A DNA stretch of 64,000 nucleotides, taken from Mesostigma viride (taxonomy: Eukaryota > Streptophyta > Mesostigmatophyceae > Mesostigmatales > Mesostigmataceae). Positions 8,379 to 17,978 of this stretch are shown here, in pieces. Under the pieces are notes generated by a model. The model had not been told where the DNA came from. It worked only from the letters and a program-made list of their open reading frames with translations, and made no database searches. The position numbers were made by a program, and so were the translations under genes. The stretch spans positions 62,001 through 126,000 of the forward strand of contig RPFO01001042.1 in NCBI GenBank assembly GCA_009746045.1, given 5' to 3'. How positions within the stretch are numbered: position 1 is the stretch's first letter; every line of letters starts with the position of its first letter.

Positions 8379-10662
8379 CGGGACCTAGTGCACGTAGTGA
8401 CTCACCTCCTGTGCTAGCCACGGATAATGTGGGAGGCCCGCCTAGCGTGGCCTCGCCGGAGGGTCAGGGTCCTGCCCATGCGCCTCGCCCACCTAGGGAC
8501 CTGGCTTCAACGGTCACGGCCTTGTGGCGTGCTCAGGCGCTTAAAGCGAAAGCTGCATCAGGGGTGGCTCAGGTCAAAACTCTCTCACAGGGGGTCAGGC
8601 CGGTTAAGTCAGCCTTGTTTCCTACGTGTAGACCGTGGCAGCTGGTGGCTGTGGACACGCAAGCATCCGTGTCTATTATCTCTCGTCGGGCAGCCACCCT
8701 GTATCCAGTGCTAGAGTCGCCGTACAAATCGGTGACCGACTTTGCAGGCACTTCGGCATATCAAGTTACCGGGATGGTGGTGCTGCCGGTGTTGGGCATT
8801 GACACGCCGTTTCACGTCGTGGATGGCTACGAGGATGTGGCCTTGCTGGGCGAACCTTTCGTATCATACCCGGGGTTCTCAGTGTCCGCTGACTTGCTGT
8901 CAGTCGCGGGGGTGGGCAGCATCCCGCTTCGCGAGTACCACGCTCCATTGGGGGTGGTGGTCGGGCAGCCCGGCGTCGTGCGGCGCTTACCGATGGCGGC
9001 GTTTTCCACACCGCCGCTCGTCCAGTCCATCATTCAGCCTCAGGATTGGCACCCGCGCAGCTTCGGCCTCCACTCACACTCACTGGCGGCGGATAGCCCT
9101 GTGACGTGGGAGCAACTTGTCCTGGACTGTCAAGATCCTCTCAAGTTTGCTTTGTGGCGCGACGCGTTCATTCGAGCCAAGGAGCAGTGGCGAGAGCGCG
9201 AGGTCTACCGAGGATTGGAGAGTGTGCCAGCCGGGGCCACGCGGTTGCGGTTGAAGTTCGTGCTCACCTACAAGCCGGACGAGACCAACTCTTCGGTGGT
9301 GTTCCGGGTAAGGCCCGTGGTCACGGAGACGAAGGGGTCCTCCCCGCTGGATGCCAAGGATCTTTATACCCCTGGGCTCAACCATGTTTCGCATCGGCTA
9401 CTGACGGTCATCTACTTGGGCAAGCGGAACGCGGGCAAGGACTACGGGATGTGGTGCGGTGACTTTCAGCGGGCATTCCTCCACAGCGACGCTGGGGTCG
9501 CGCAGCAAACATGGCAAGGCACCCGCTACGTGGTGAAGGTCCCGGTGGTCTGGCAGGATGGCACCATTGGCAGCGAGTATATCGAGCTGTTGACAGGGGT
9601 GGAGGGGCTGCAGAGCTCTCCCATCATCTTCCGCATTTCCGCGGAGGAGGTCTTGCAGAGCTTAGGGGCCACGTACCATCGCGCGGATCCTAACTTCTTT
9701 GTGGTCCCCACCGGCGTCCCTGGCGAGCCAGCCCTCTTCGTGTGGCATGGCGATGACTTCAAGCTGGTGGCACCTCGCACCTTTGCTACCAGTTTCTTGC
9801 TGCAGTGGCGGCTAAGTTTCCCCTGGGCAGGGCGGTGGATCATGAGGAGGGTAAACCCGTGGTGTTTTGCGGCGTGCAGTCTACGTTGCAGCGGGATTCG
9901 CGTTCTGGCGAATGGGTCATGCACATGCAGGATAGCCGCAACTATGTGGTTGACCTGCTGGCCGACCTCCCGTCCCCGCTGTTGGCAACCCATGGGCCCT
10001 CGGTTAAGGGCAAGCTCGGGTGGTTGGCGGACACGGTGGCACCTGATTTGGCGGTGCTCGCTCGCCTGCCCGATGATGTGCTGGAAGGACTAGGGTCCAT
10101 TCATGTTCGGCGGCAGCTGGCCATGACGCCCGGCATTGTGCTTCGTGGGCTCGATTGCTCACAGCCGGTGCACCTCGAGATAGTGACGGATGCTAATCTA
10201 GAGACGCGCACAGTCAGCCAAGTGCGGGCCCGCATGGGGGCACTGTTCTTTATCAGCAATGAGGGACAGCCTGGCATGTTGTTAGATTGGTACTCGCGCT
10301 TGCACAGCCGCATTGCCACTAGCCCCAACACGGCTGAATGCCGGGGCATTGTTTCAGCTATCTCACATGGCATGTGGCTGCGGTACTTGCTGGGTTGGGT
10401 ATTTGGCTCGTGTGGGTTCACTCTTCACTGGACTAGCACGGTGCACACTGACTCACAAAGTTGTTTGGGCTTCCTTGACAATCCCTATGCGCGGTCACAG
10501 GACGTTGATTACCTCGTACTCGCTGAGGCGGCCTCCTGCGTCACGCGTCTCCAGCACATCGCGGATGAACTCAATCCCGCGGATGCACTCACCAAGGAGG
10601 CGCGGGAGGCTGCCCCGCAGTACGCAGTGTTGCGCAAGCGCATGACGATGCAACACCCGTGA
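8345..10662 (+). pseudogene. Protease, RT and RNase H ORF of Copia A, one frameshift
   Basis: Frame -1 relative to the integrase ORF with a 34-bp overlap. Near residue 103 is VAVDTQASVSIISRRAATLY, a retropepsin-like DTxAS motif, followed by ALLGEPFVSYPGF, resembling the second retropepsin strand. RT motifs follow: RLRLKFVLTYKPD, GMWCGDFQRAFLHSD (motif A), GLQSSPIIFRI and FVWHGDDFKLVAP (catalytic DD, residue about 466). A one-base deletion near 9789 ends this frame; RNase H continues in the frame of 9805-10662 with EIVTDANLETRTVSQ, NTAECRG, VHTDSQSCLG and NPADALTKEA. Copy B lacks this particular lesion, showing that RT and RNase H are normally one ORF. Confidence 0.88.
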
Positions 10663-10673
10663 GCCACACAGGG

Positions 10674-11218
10674 AGTTGCGTTAAATAGTGCCGGAACCTT
10701 TTGCCGCCTGAGGCAAATCGGGCCGGAACACTATTTTGCCCGGAATAACCACTTCCGAGCACCCAAGTTAATTCGGCCGAATTAACTTGGGTGCTCGGAA
10801 GTGGTTATTCCGGGCAAAATAGTGTTCCGGCCCGATTTGCCTCAGGCGGCAAAAGGTTCCGGCACTATTTAACGTAACTAAAACCTGGCCTCGTGGAGGG
10901 GGGACGAAGAGCCCGAGACATCCGCCTAGGCCGCTGAGCACGCACCACTAAATGCGCCGGAGCTGCCTCAGTGAGGATTCGAACCCCTGACCTCCAAGGT
11001 GCAACAGGTTTTAGTTACGTTAAATAGTGCCGGAACCTTTTGCCGCCTGAGGCAAATCGGGCCGGAACACTATTTTGCCCGGAATAACCACTTCCGAGCA
11101 CCCAAGTTAATTCGGCCGAATTAACTTGGGTGCTCGGAAGTGGTTATTCCGGGCAAAATAGTGTTCCGGCCCGATTTGCCTCAGGCGGCAAAAGGTTCCG
11201 GCACTATTTAACGTAACT
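10674..11218. mobile_element. TRIM-1: miniature element with palindromic terminal repeats
   Basis: Two 206-bp terminal repeats (10674-10879 and 11013-11218) flank a 133-bp internal region. Each terminal repeat is a near-perfect palindrome centred on AATTCGGCCGAATT. Outer ends are AGTT...AACT. A 5-bp TSD CAGGG is present at 10669-10673 and 11219-11223; the empty site is intact in Copia B at 4769-4788. The internal region begins AAAACCTGG, ends CAGGTTTT and, on the minus strand, contains GGGGTTCGAATCC, a tRNA B-box-like motif. No ORF. Confidence 0.9.
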
Positions 11219-11589
11219 CAGGGTTACGGCTCGGGCGCTTTATGAATACAGCCATAACTCACCCTGTGTTGCTAGCATTCACGAATATCATGGTGGTAGT
11301 TTTTTTGCTTGTCATGACCATACCCTAGCCACGTTGGACGGTGCCTTGGGCCCGTCGGCGGGTCACTGGTCCTAATAAATGGGTCACCTTTTGTCTGGTG
11401 GCATAGTTGTTTTTTTCTCGATACTTATTACATCACTATTCATGTGTGATCACAAGGGCGCGGATCGATACCGTGGTGATTTTGACGGCCTTGAGGCCCC
11501 CTTGAGTTCCCTACCTTAGAGGGTTTTGTATGGTCTGCATTTGATGTAATTATTTTGATAATTAATCAAAGAACAAAAGAGTATGTCGG
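11219..11589 (+). other. 3' untranslated region of Copia A
   Basis: No gene. It includes TTTATGAATACA at 11239-11250, complementary to the first 12 bases after the 5' LTR. The stretch before the LTR (AAAGAACAAAAGAG) is purine-rich but is separated from the LTR by TATGTCGG. Confidence 0.7.
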
Positions 11590-11934
11590 AGTTGAGTAAC
11601 TCTAGAGCCCTAGGATCTGGCTCTAAGTTCCCCATGTCCGTCCGCACGCCTTCCGCTAGCGTCCGCTAAGCCGCCGGCTATAATCCGGCGGTCCGATGCG
11701 GTCGACCGGTCTAAGGGCGGCGCCTAGGGCCGGCGCCACCTAGGCCCCAGTCCGGGGCCTTATCCGGGTCAGTACGGACGGCTAGCTTGTCCCACGGTTA
11801 CGGCTAACCGGATAGGGTTTGCTGGCTAAGACATAAACCGGTGGTGGGCCAGCTCCGACAGTAGTTCTCTGTGTTCACCTTATCTCAAGCTCAACGTGAC
11901 CGACCGCCATAGCTGAGCCGGTCGGGCTTTAACT
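11590..11934 (+). repeat. 3' LTR of Copia A
   Basis: 345 bp, near identical to 5223-5567; ends CTTTAACT followed by the TSD GAGCC. Confidence 0.95.
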
Positions 11935-13821
11935 GAGCCCGCACTTGGCTGACTGTGCGCGTCTCTAGATTAGCATCCGTCACTATCTCGAGGTGCACCG
12001 GCTGTGAGCAATCGAGCCCACGAAGCACAATGCCGGGCGTCATGGCCAGCTGCCGCCGAACATGAATGGACCCTAGTCCTTCCAGCACATCATCGGGCAG
12101 GCGAGCGAGCACTGCCAAATCAGGTGCCACCGTGTCCGCCAACCACCCGAGCTTGCCCTTAACCGAGGGCCCATGGGTCGCCAACAGCGGGGACGGGAGG
12201 TCGGCCAGCAGGTCAACCACATAGTTGCGGCTATCCTGCATGTGCATGACCCATTCGCCAGAACGCGAATCCCGCTGCAACGTAGACTGCACGCCGCAAA
12301 ACACCACGGGTTTACCCTCCTCATGATCCACCGCCCTGCCCAGGGGAAACTTAGCCGCCACTGCAGCAAGAAACTGGGTAGCAAAGGTGCGAGGTGCCAC
12401 CAGCTTGAAGTCATCGCCATGCCACACGAAGAGGGCTGGCTCGCCAGGGACGCCGGTGGGGACCACAAAGAAGTTAGGATCAGCGCGATGGTACGTGGCC
12501 CCTAAGCTCTGCAAGACCTCCTCCGCGGAAATGCGGAAGATGATGGGAGAGCTCTGCAGCCCCTCCACCCCTGTCAACAGCTCGATATACTCGCTGCCAA
12601 TGGTGCCATCCTGCCAGACCACCGGGACCTTCACCACGTAGCGGGTGCCTTGCCATGTTTGCTGCGCGACCCCAGCGTCGCTGTGGAGGAATGCCCGCTG
12701 AAAGTCACCGCACCACATCCCGTAGTCCTTGCCCGCGTTCCGCTTGCCCAAGTAGATGACCGTCAGTAGCCGATGCGAAACATGGTTGAGCCCAGGGGTA
12801 TAAAGATCCTTGGCATCCAGCGGGGAGGACCCCTTCGTCTCCGTGACCACGGGCCTACCCGGAACACCACCGAAGAGTTGGTCTCGTCCGGCTTGTAGGT
12901 GAGCACGAACTTCAACCGCAACCGCGTGGCCCCGGCTGGCACACTCTCCAATCCTCGGTAGACCTCGCGCTCTCGCCACTGCTCCTTGGCTCGAATGAAC
13001 GCGTCGCGCCACAAAGCAAACTTGAGAGGATCTTGACAGTCCAGGACAAGTTGCTCCCACGTCACAGGGCTATCCGCCGCCAGTGAGTGTGAGTGGAGGC
13101 CGAAGCTGCGCGGGTGCCAATCCTGAGGCTGAATGATGGACTGGACGAGCGGCGGTGTGGAAAACGCCGCCATCGGTAAGCGCCGCACGACGCCGGGCTG
13201 CCCGACCACCACCCCCAATGGAGCGTGGTACTCGCGAAGCGGGATGCTGCCCACCCCCGCGACTGACAGCAAGTCAGCGGACACTGAGAACCCCGGGTAT
13301 GATACGAAAGGTTCGCCCAGCAAGGCCACATCCTCGTAGCCATCCACGACGTGAAACGGCGTGTCAATGCCCAACACCGGCAGCACCACCATCCCGGTAA
13401 CTTGATATGCCGAAGTGCCTGCAAAGTCGGTCACCGATTTGTACGGCGACTCTAGCACTGGATACAGGGTGGCTGCCCGACGAGAGATAATAGACACGGA
13501 TGCTTGCGTGTCCACAGCCACCAGCTGCCACGGTCTACACGTAGGAAACAAGGCTGACTTAACCGGCCTGACCCCCTGTGAGAGAGTTTTGACCTGAGCC
13601 ACCCCTGATGCAGCTTTCGCTTTAAGCGCCTGAGCACGCCACAAGGCCGTGACCGTTGAAGCCAGGTCCCTAGGTGGGCGAGGCGCATGGGCAGGACCCT
13701 GACCCTCCGGCGAGGCCACGCTAGGCGGGCCTCCCACATTATCCGTGGCTAGCACAGGAGGTGAGTCACTACGTGCACTAGGTCCCGTCAAACCCACCCC
13801 ATCCTCATCCCACCCATCCAC
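11935..13821 (-). pseudogene. Protease, RT and N-terminal RNase H of Copia B
   Basis: Reads MDGWDEDGVGLTGP from 13821, with protease motif VAVDTQASVSIISRR and RT. One base is missing near 12857 (FRVGPWSRRRR where A has FRVRPVVTETKG), which moves RT into the frame of 13060-11891. RT motif FVWHGDDFKLVAP and PLGRAVDHEEGKPVVFCG are intact in that frame. RNase H is cut after TVSQVRA at 11935 by insertion of Copia A; the rest is at 4787-5222. Confidence 0.88.
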
Positions 13822-15988
13822 GGGGTCATATTGGGGCCCAGGGGAGGGGGGGGTGTAGCTGTGTCTGCCCCTGGGAGCGACCCGTGGGGTACCACCTCAG
13901 ATGCTACGACAGGCGCATTATCCTTCACTACCCACCCCAGTGCCCTGTTGGCTGCCAGCTCACTCTCCATGCTATCCCCTTGCTTATAGCCTGCCACCGA
14001 TGCCCATGGTACCCTATACACCCGATCATTCCACTCTATGTCTATGACCCGCAGCGGCCAGTCTAACTTTGTGATGGCCCCAGGCCCCTGCATGGTGCCC
14101 CGTTTGCCGCTGGGCGAGCTCTCCTTGTGGAACATGACCAACTGCCCGACCTCAAAAGCGCTAGACAAATCAGGCAGCGTGGCATCCTTGAGCCGCAGCT
14201 TGGCGGCGGTATCCTGTAGATGCTGTTGGTATGCCTCTACTACCTCGGGTGAGTAGGTGCCCGCTGACAGCCCCCGAGGCGTGACTAGCCCAAAGCCCTT
14301 GACATCAAGCACGTGCCTATGGTTGCACACATGCATGAGCTCCTTGCACCACGCCGTCTTGACCGCGTAGGATTTGCCATGTGGGTTATCCTGTCGCTTG
14401 GCTGCCACAGTCTTGACATAGCTTACAGTGCGATCTATCATGCCCATATTGCCGTGATCCTCACGCCCCACGATGACCACGGCCTCCATCCCCGGCAAAC
14501 CTTGCACACAGCGGAACTGCTGGTCTAGCATGAGCTCCACTACGGGATGAAAGAAAGCCAGGCTGATCTTGATAGCCCTGTGCAGGTCAGCCTCAACATG
14601 TGGGGCAGCGGCTCAATGTAGGTGACCTTGCTGAACCTATCCTTGACTATGAAATAGGTGTCCCCCCCTTCCATGTGCATGACATCCCCCACAAGGTACC
14701 CTCGCTCCAAGGGTGGAGTCTTGGCATGCCGCCTACGCGACTTCTTCCTGATCTTGATGCAGGCAGGACACTGAGCACGCACATTCTTCAGCTCGTTGTA
14801 TAAAGGTGCCCCCAACATGTGTGCCCCCTCTACCTCGGCTTGGGCCTCATGCCCGTATGCACGGTGCATCTGGTATGCTAACAGTTTCAGGGTGACAGCC
14901 TGAGGTGCAGTGGCATTGTCAGGATTCTCAACAGGTGGGGTGACTACTGGGGTAGTGACATTGGCTAACTGGGCAGCTTCAGAGGCTGCACGAAAGGCCG
15001 CCCGTGTGAGCACCTTGCCAATGTGAAGATCCACACTAGGGTGGTGTGTACCGAGAACATCTGCCCGCCCAGCATTCTCTTGCACTGTCACAACATTCCT
15101 CATAGGCCCAACCGCCCCAGTATCTAGCTGGGGTGCTGCAGTAGTGCTTGGTCGCTCGGCGTTGTACACACCCGACCTAGAAGACACCACATTGCTTAGG
15201 TCACGCATTGTAGACCCGTGCTCAGGAAGCACGTGATCCTGGCGCGACAGAGCCAGAGCAGCATCAACGGATTGCGTGAGCACATCACGGAAGGAGACAG
15301 AGGATGCAGTCACGTTGCTTTTAGGAACGACGTCAGGCTCTACGACGGCCCGGTTCAGCGTGACGCATTGAGCAAAAGAAGGGGTATCGAGCGTGCTCTC
15401 ACCTGACTTTCGTGCTGCCCGTCGCTCTGCCCACTCCTCGCGTGTGCCGTGGACGACGATGCGCTTGGCCTTGCACGCCTCCACGCTGTGACCACGTAGA
15501 ACGTCGTGGCACTTGTGGCAAAGGTTGTCCTCGAGCTCCAGGTCCGGGCGAACTCGGCAGTCATCCCGGACATGGCGACGTCCGAAGCAGCGCTCACAGC
15601 GTTGCTTGCGGTCAGTAGACGCCCCCTGCTGCCGCTTGGCCGGGGGATTATCACCCTGCTTGGCGTCGCCACCATGCCCGCGCTTGCGCCCTCGCTGGCC
15701 CCCGTTGTTGCCGTGGCCGACGACCTTTTTCAGGATGGCCGTAAGCTCCGACCGCGTAATTGGAGCCTCTGCGCCTGAAGAAGAAGACGCGCCGGTATCC
15801 ACCTTGCGCATGCAGGGATGGCAGAGCAGCCGAGGCAGCCGGCTTGGACTGCGCACTCTTGAAGCATGCATGAGATCAAATACAGCATGCCCTCGTCGAA
15901 ACTGACGGCACTCTTCTTTTTGAGTTCCGTCGCTATGGTCAGATGCACATCCGACGACAGGTCGCATTTCTTGAGAAATCGATTGCAC
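13788..15988 (-). pseudogene. Zinc knuckle and integrase ORF of Copia B, frameshifted
   Basis: Equivalent to 6177-8378 in A. A base is missing near 14600 (PHMLRLTCTG where A has PHMFEADLHRA), splitting the frame into 15988-14540 and 14540-13788. Zinc-binding motifs and the HHCC module are intact (one change, CHKCHD for CRKCHD). The second half has MLDQQF, MIDRTVSYVKT and the integrase tail. The same Asp-for-Glu position is seen here, so it is a family trait rather than a random mutation. Confidence 0.85.
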
Positions 15989-16590
15989 AGGAAAATGGGC
16001 TTGAGAGTATCTAGCAGCTTGTGCTTGTGCACGAAGACCTGGAAATCACGTGCAGCCCCGGGCAAATTTGCCTTATTAACTGCATAGCCCTCGAAATCGT
16101 TGAAGGCTTGCTCGTCGGCCTCTTCCTTAGACCGCGACAAGTGGGCATCTAGACCGTTGTAAAAAACTTCCCAGGTTTGTTTGTTGTCGTCCGCAATGCG
16201 AACTAGATTGGCAATGTTTGGGTGCTTGGTTGTACTGCAGAATACTGCACGGAACTTGCCAATCAGCTCCGAATCTTTGTCCGCGCGTCCATCGCGCAGA
16301 CGCTTGAGAGCAGCCAGAAAATCTGCTGCGTCGTCCGCCGTATAGTCGGCAGGTAGATCAGCGGGCACCTCCGTTTGCTTGAGAGGGCCGCGATTCAGTG
16401 GGCCGCGATTCAGTTCGTCAGCAGCAAGCATCAAATGCTTGAACTGCTTGGCCAGTTCAGGTTGCGCCACGAGGGTTTGCATCAACCTCGTGGCCTCGTC
16501 CGCACTAAAGCGTGGCAGGACGGACCCTGCGGCCTCGCCACTTGGCGTATCTGTGTGTTCGCCCGTGCGGCTCCGTGTACCGGAAGCCAT
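15730..16590 (-). CDS. Gag of Copia B
   Basis: 286 codons, near identical to Gag of A; starts MASGTRSRTGEHTDT about 20 bp after the 5' LTR. Carries a short in-frame duplication (LNRGPLNRGPLKQ) relative to A. Overlaps the integrase ORF in the same way as A. Confidence 0.75.
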   Translation of the reverse strand: MASGTRSRTGEHTDTPSGEAAGSVLPRFSADEATRLMQTLVAQPELAKQFKHLMLAADELNRGPLNRGPLKQTEVPADLPADYTADDAADFLAALKRLRDGRADKDSELIGKFRAVFCSTTKHPNIANLVRIADDNKQTWEVFYNGLDAHLSRSKEEADEQAFNDFEGYAVNKANLPGAARDFQVFVHKHKLLDTLKPIFLCNRFLKKCDLSSDVHLTIATELKKKSAVSFDEGMLYLISCMLQECAVQAGCLGCSAIPACARWIPARLLLQAQRLQLRGRSLRPS

Positions 16591-16609
16591 CGGGAATTTT
16601 ATGAATACA

Positions 16610-16958
16610 AGTTAAAGCCCCCGACCGGCTGAGCTATGGCGGTCGGTCACGATGAGCTTGGGATAAGGTGAACACAGAGAACTGCTGTCGGAGCTGGCCA
16701 ACCACCATGGTTTATGTCTTAGCCAGCAAAGCCTATCCGGTTAGCCGTAACCGTGGGACAAGCTAGCTGTCCGTACCGACCCGGATAAGGCCCCGGACTG
16801 GGGCCTAGGTGGCGCCGGCCCTAGGCGCCGCCCTTAGACCGGTCGACCGCATCGGACCGCCGGATTATAGCCGGCGGCTTAGCGGACGCTAGCGGAAGGC
16901 GTGCGGACGGACATGGGGAACTTATAGCCAGATCCTAGGGCTCTAGAGTTACTCAACT
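16610..16958 (-). repeat. 5' LTR of Copia B
   Basis: 349 bp; plus-strand text starts AGTTAAAGCCCCCG and ends TACTCAACT, followed by TSD AAGGT (16959-16963). Confidence 0.93.
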
Positions 16959-16963
16959 AAGGT

Positions 16964-17950
16964 GCCCCGAGACGGTGGATCCCGCGGGGGAGAACGTGGG
17001 GGAGGGCGTGAGTGACGGTCATCTGAATCGGAATCGTAGCCATCACTCCCATCGTCCTGATCTTCGTCGTCCATCGTCGTGATGCGATCCAGGGCCTGTC
17101 GGAGCGAATACTGCCCTGCACGTAGGCACTTTTCGCCCCGCAACGCCCCCTCCGGCGGAAGGTACCGGGGAAAGTGATTCCTTAGCAGGTTCCGCACCGC
17201 CGGTGGAACTAGAAGGAGCAAAAGCCGTGGAAATACCAGGCCTGCATCCAGCGTGTTCACGCACGCGTTACAAAGGCACTCCCTCTCGTGGGTATCCCAA
17301 GCCGTGCCAACCACCACTCCGTCGCGCTCTGCGGTGCGGGTCTCTACCTTGAGCCCCACATTCCTCCGCACGAACCATCGAAAATTCTCCAACTGCCCGT
17401 GGGCGACCCACGCCAGAATGGAATCGGCGCGGAGATCAGAAGGCATCCGGTTATGGCGCCGACGCCGTCGTTCAAACAAGGCTTCACCCTCCCGGCCATA
17501 GTCGCGCAAGAACACTCGGGGATTAAATGTCTCCTCGTTCAGCTCCTTCACCAGCTGCATGGCGCGTGTGTCCGGTGCTCCTGGCTTGGATGACATCTCT
17601 TGCCGGCGTTCGCGACCGGATGAAGGCCCCGTCTGCCACCACCTCCCGACCCTCCGGCCCCTAAGGCATCTTTTCGGACTGCAGGCTCTCCGCGAGCTGT
17701 CTGCGTCCTCGATCGTATCCCTTTCTGGTTGAGGGACCTCAGGTTGATCCGGCATGTCCATGTCAACCAGATCTTCTTCGCTTGACTCCCCCTCTGCTTC
17801 CCGTATTTCTGTATCTGCGGCCTCCGCGGCACTGAAGGAAGTCGGTTCTCTGGGAAGCGCCTCCGCGGCGTCCCCCTGCATAGACCACACACAAGATACC
17901 AGGGCATTAGTCGGCGTGTACCTATTACCCAGCTCACACACCACTTTCAC
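16964..17950 (-). pseudogene. Third ORF of the Gypsy element, split by Copia B
   Basis: Starts MKVVCELGNRYTPTN 29 bp after the pol stop. The protein is hydrophilic, with acidic stretches (EGESSEEDLVDMDMPD, DDEDQDDGSDGYDSDSDD), a basic patch (FERRRRRHNRMPSD) and a Cys motif (ECLCNAC). A short Leu/Val-rich stretch (GLVFPRLLLLLVPPAVRNLL) is the only hydrophobic segment and is not a clear membrane anchor. Removing Copia B and one AAGGT joins the frame to 4056, from where it reads on to a TAG at 3942-3944, adding about 37 residues. Position after integrase is where some Gypsy elements have env or accessory genes; no env-like signal peptide is visible and I do not recognise the family. Confidence 0.6.
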
Positions 17951-17978
17951 CCTACCCCGCTGTACCGTATGTAGCCTG

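Larger units (their letters stand above)
5223..11934 (+). mobile_element. Copia element A, full length, carrying TRIM-1
   Basis: LTRs of exactly 345 bp at 5223-5567 and 11590-11934 differ at about two positions, so insertion was recent. Ends are AGTT...AACT rather than the usual TG...CA. The TSD GAGCC flanks it at 5218-5222 and 11935-11939 inside the RNase H of Copia B. The order is gag, zinc knuckle plus integrase, then protease, RT and RNase H in three frames. One base is missing near 9789 relative to B (ACCAG versus ACCCAG), breaking the RT ORF. Confidence 0.95.
4062..16958 (-). mobile_element. Copia element B, nearly complete, interrupted by Copia A
   Basis: Minus-strand element with 5' LTR 16610-16958 and 3' LTR 4062-4408, both with ends AGTT...AACT. 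A 5-bp TSD AAGGT lies at 4057-4061 and 16959-16963. Coding regions run 16590 to 11935 and resume at 5222 to 4787, the gap being Copia A (5223-11934) with TSD GAGCC. B carries at least two single-base deletions in pol (near 12857 and 14600) relative to A, so it is defective even without the insertion. It sits inside the third ORF of the Gypsy element. Confidence 0.93.

Noticed and set aside
10674-10879. Long palindrome as a transcription terminator or cruciform origin
   Set aside because: Two direct copies, matching target duplications and an empty site show that it is the end of a mobile element.
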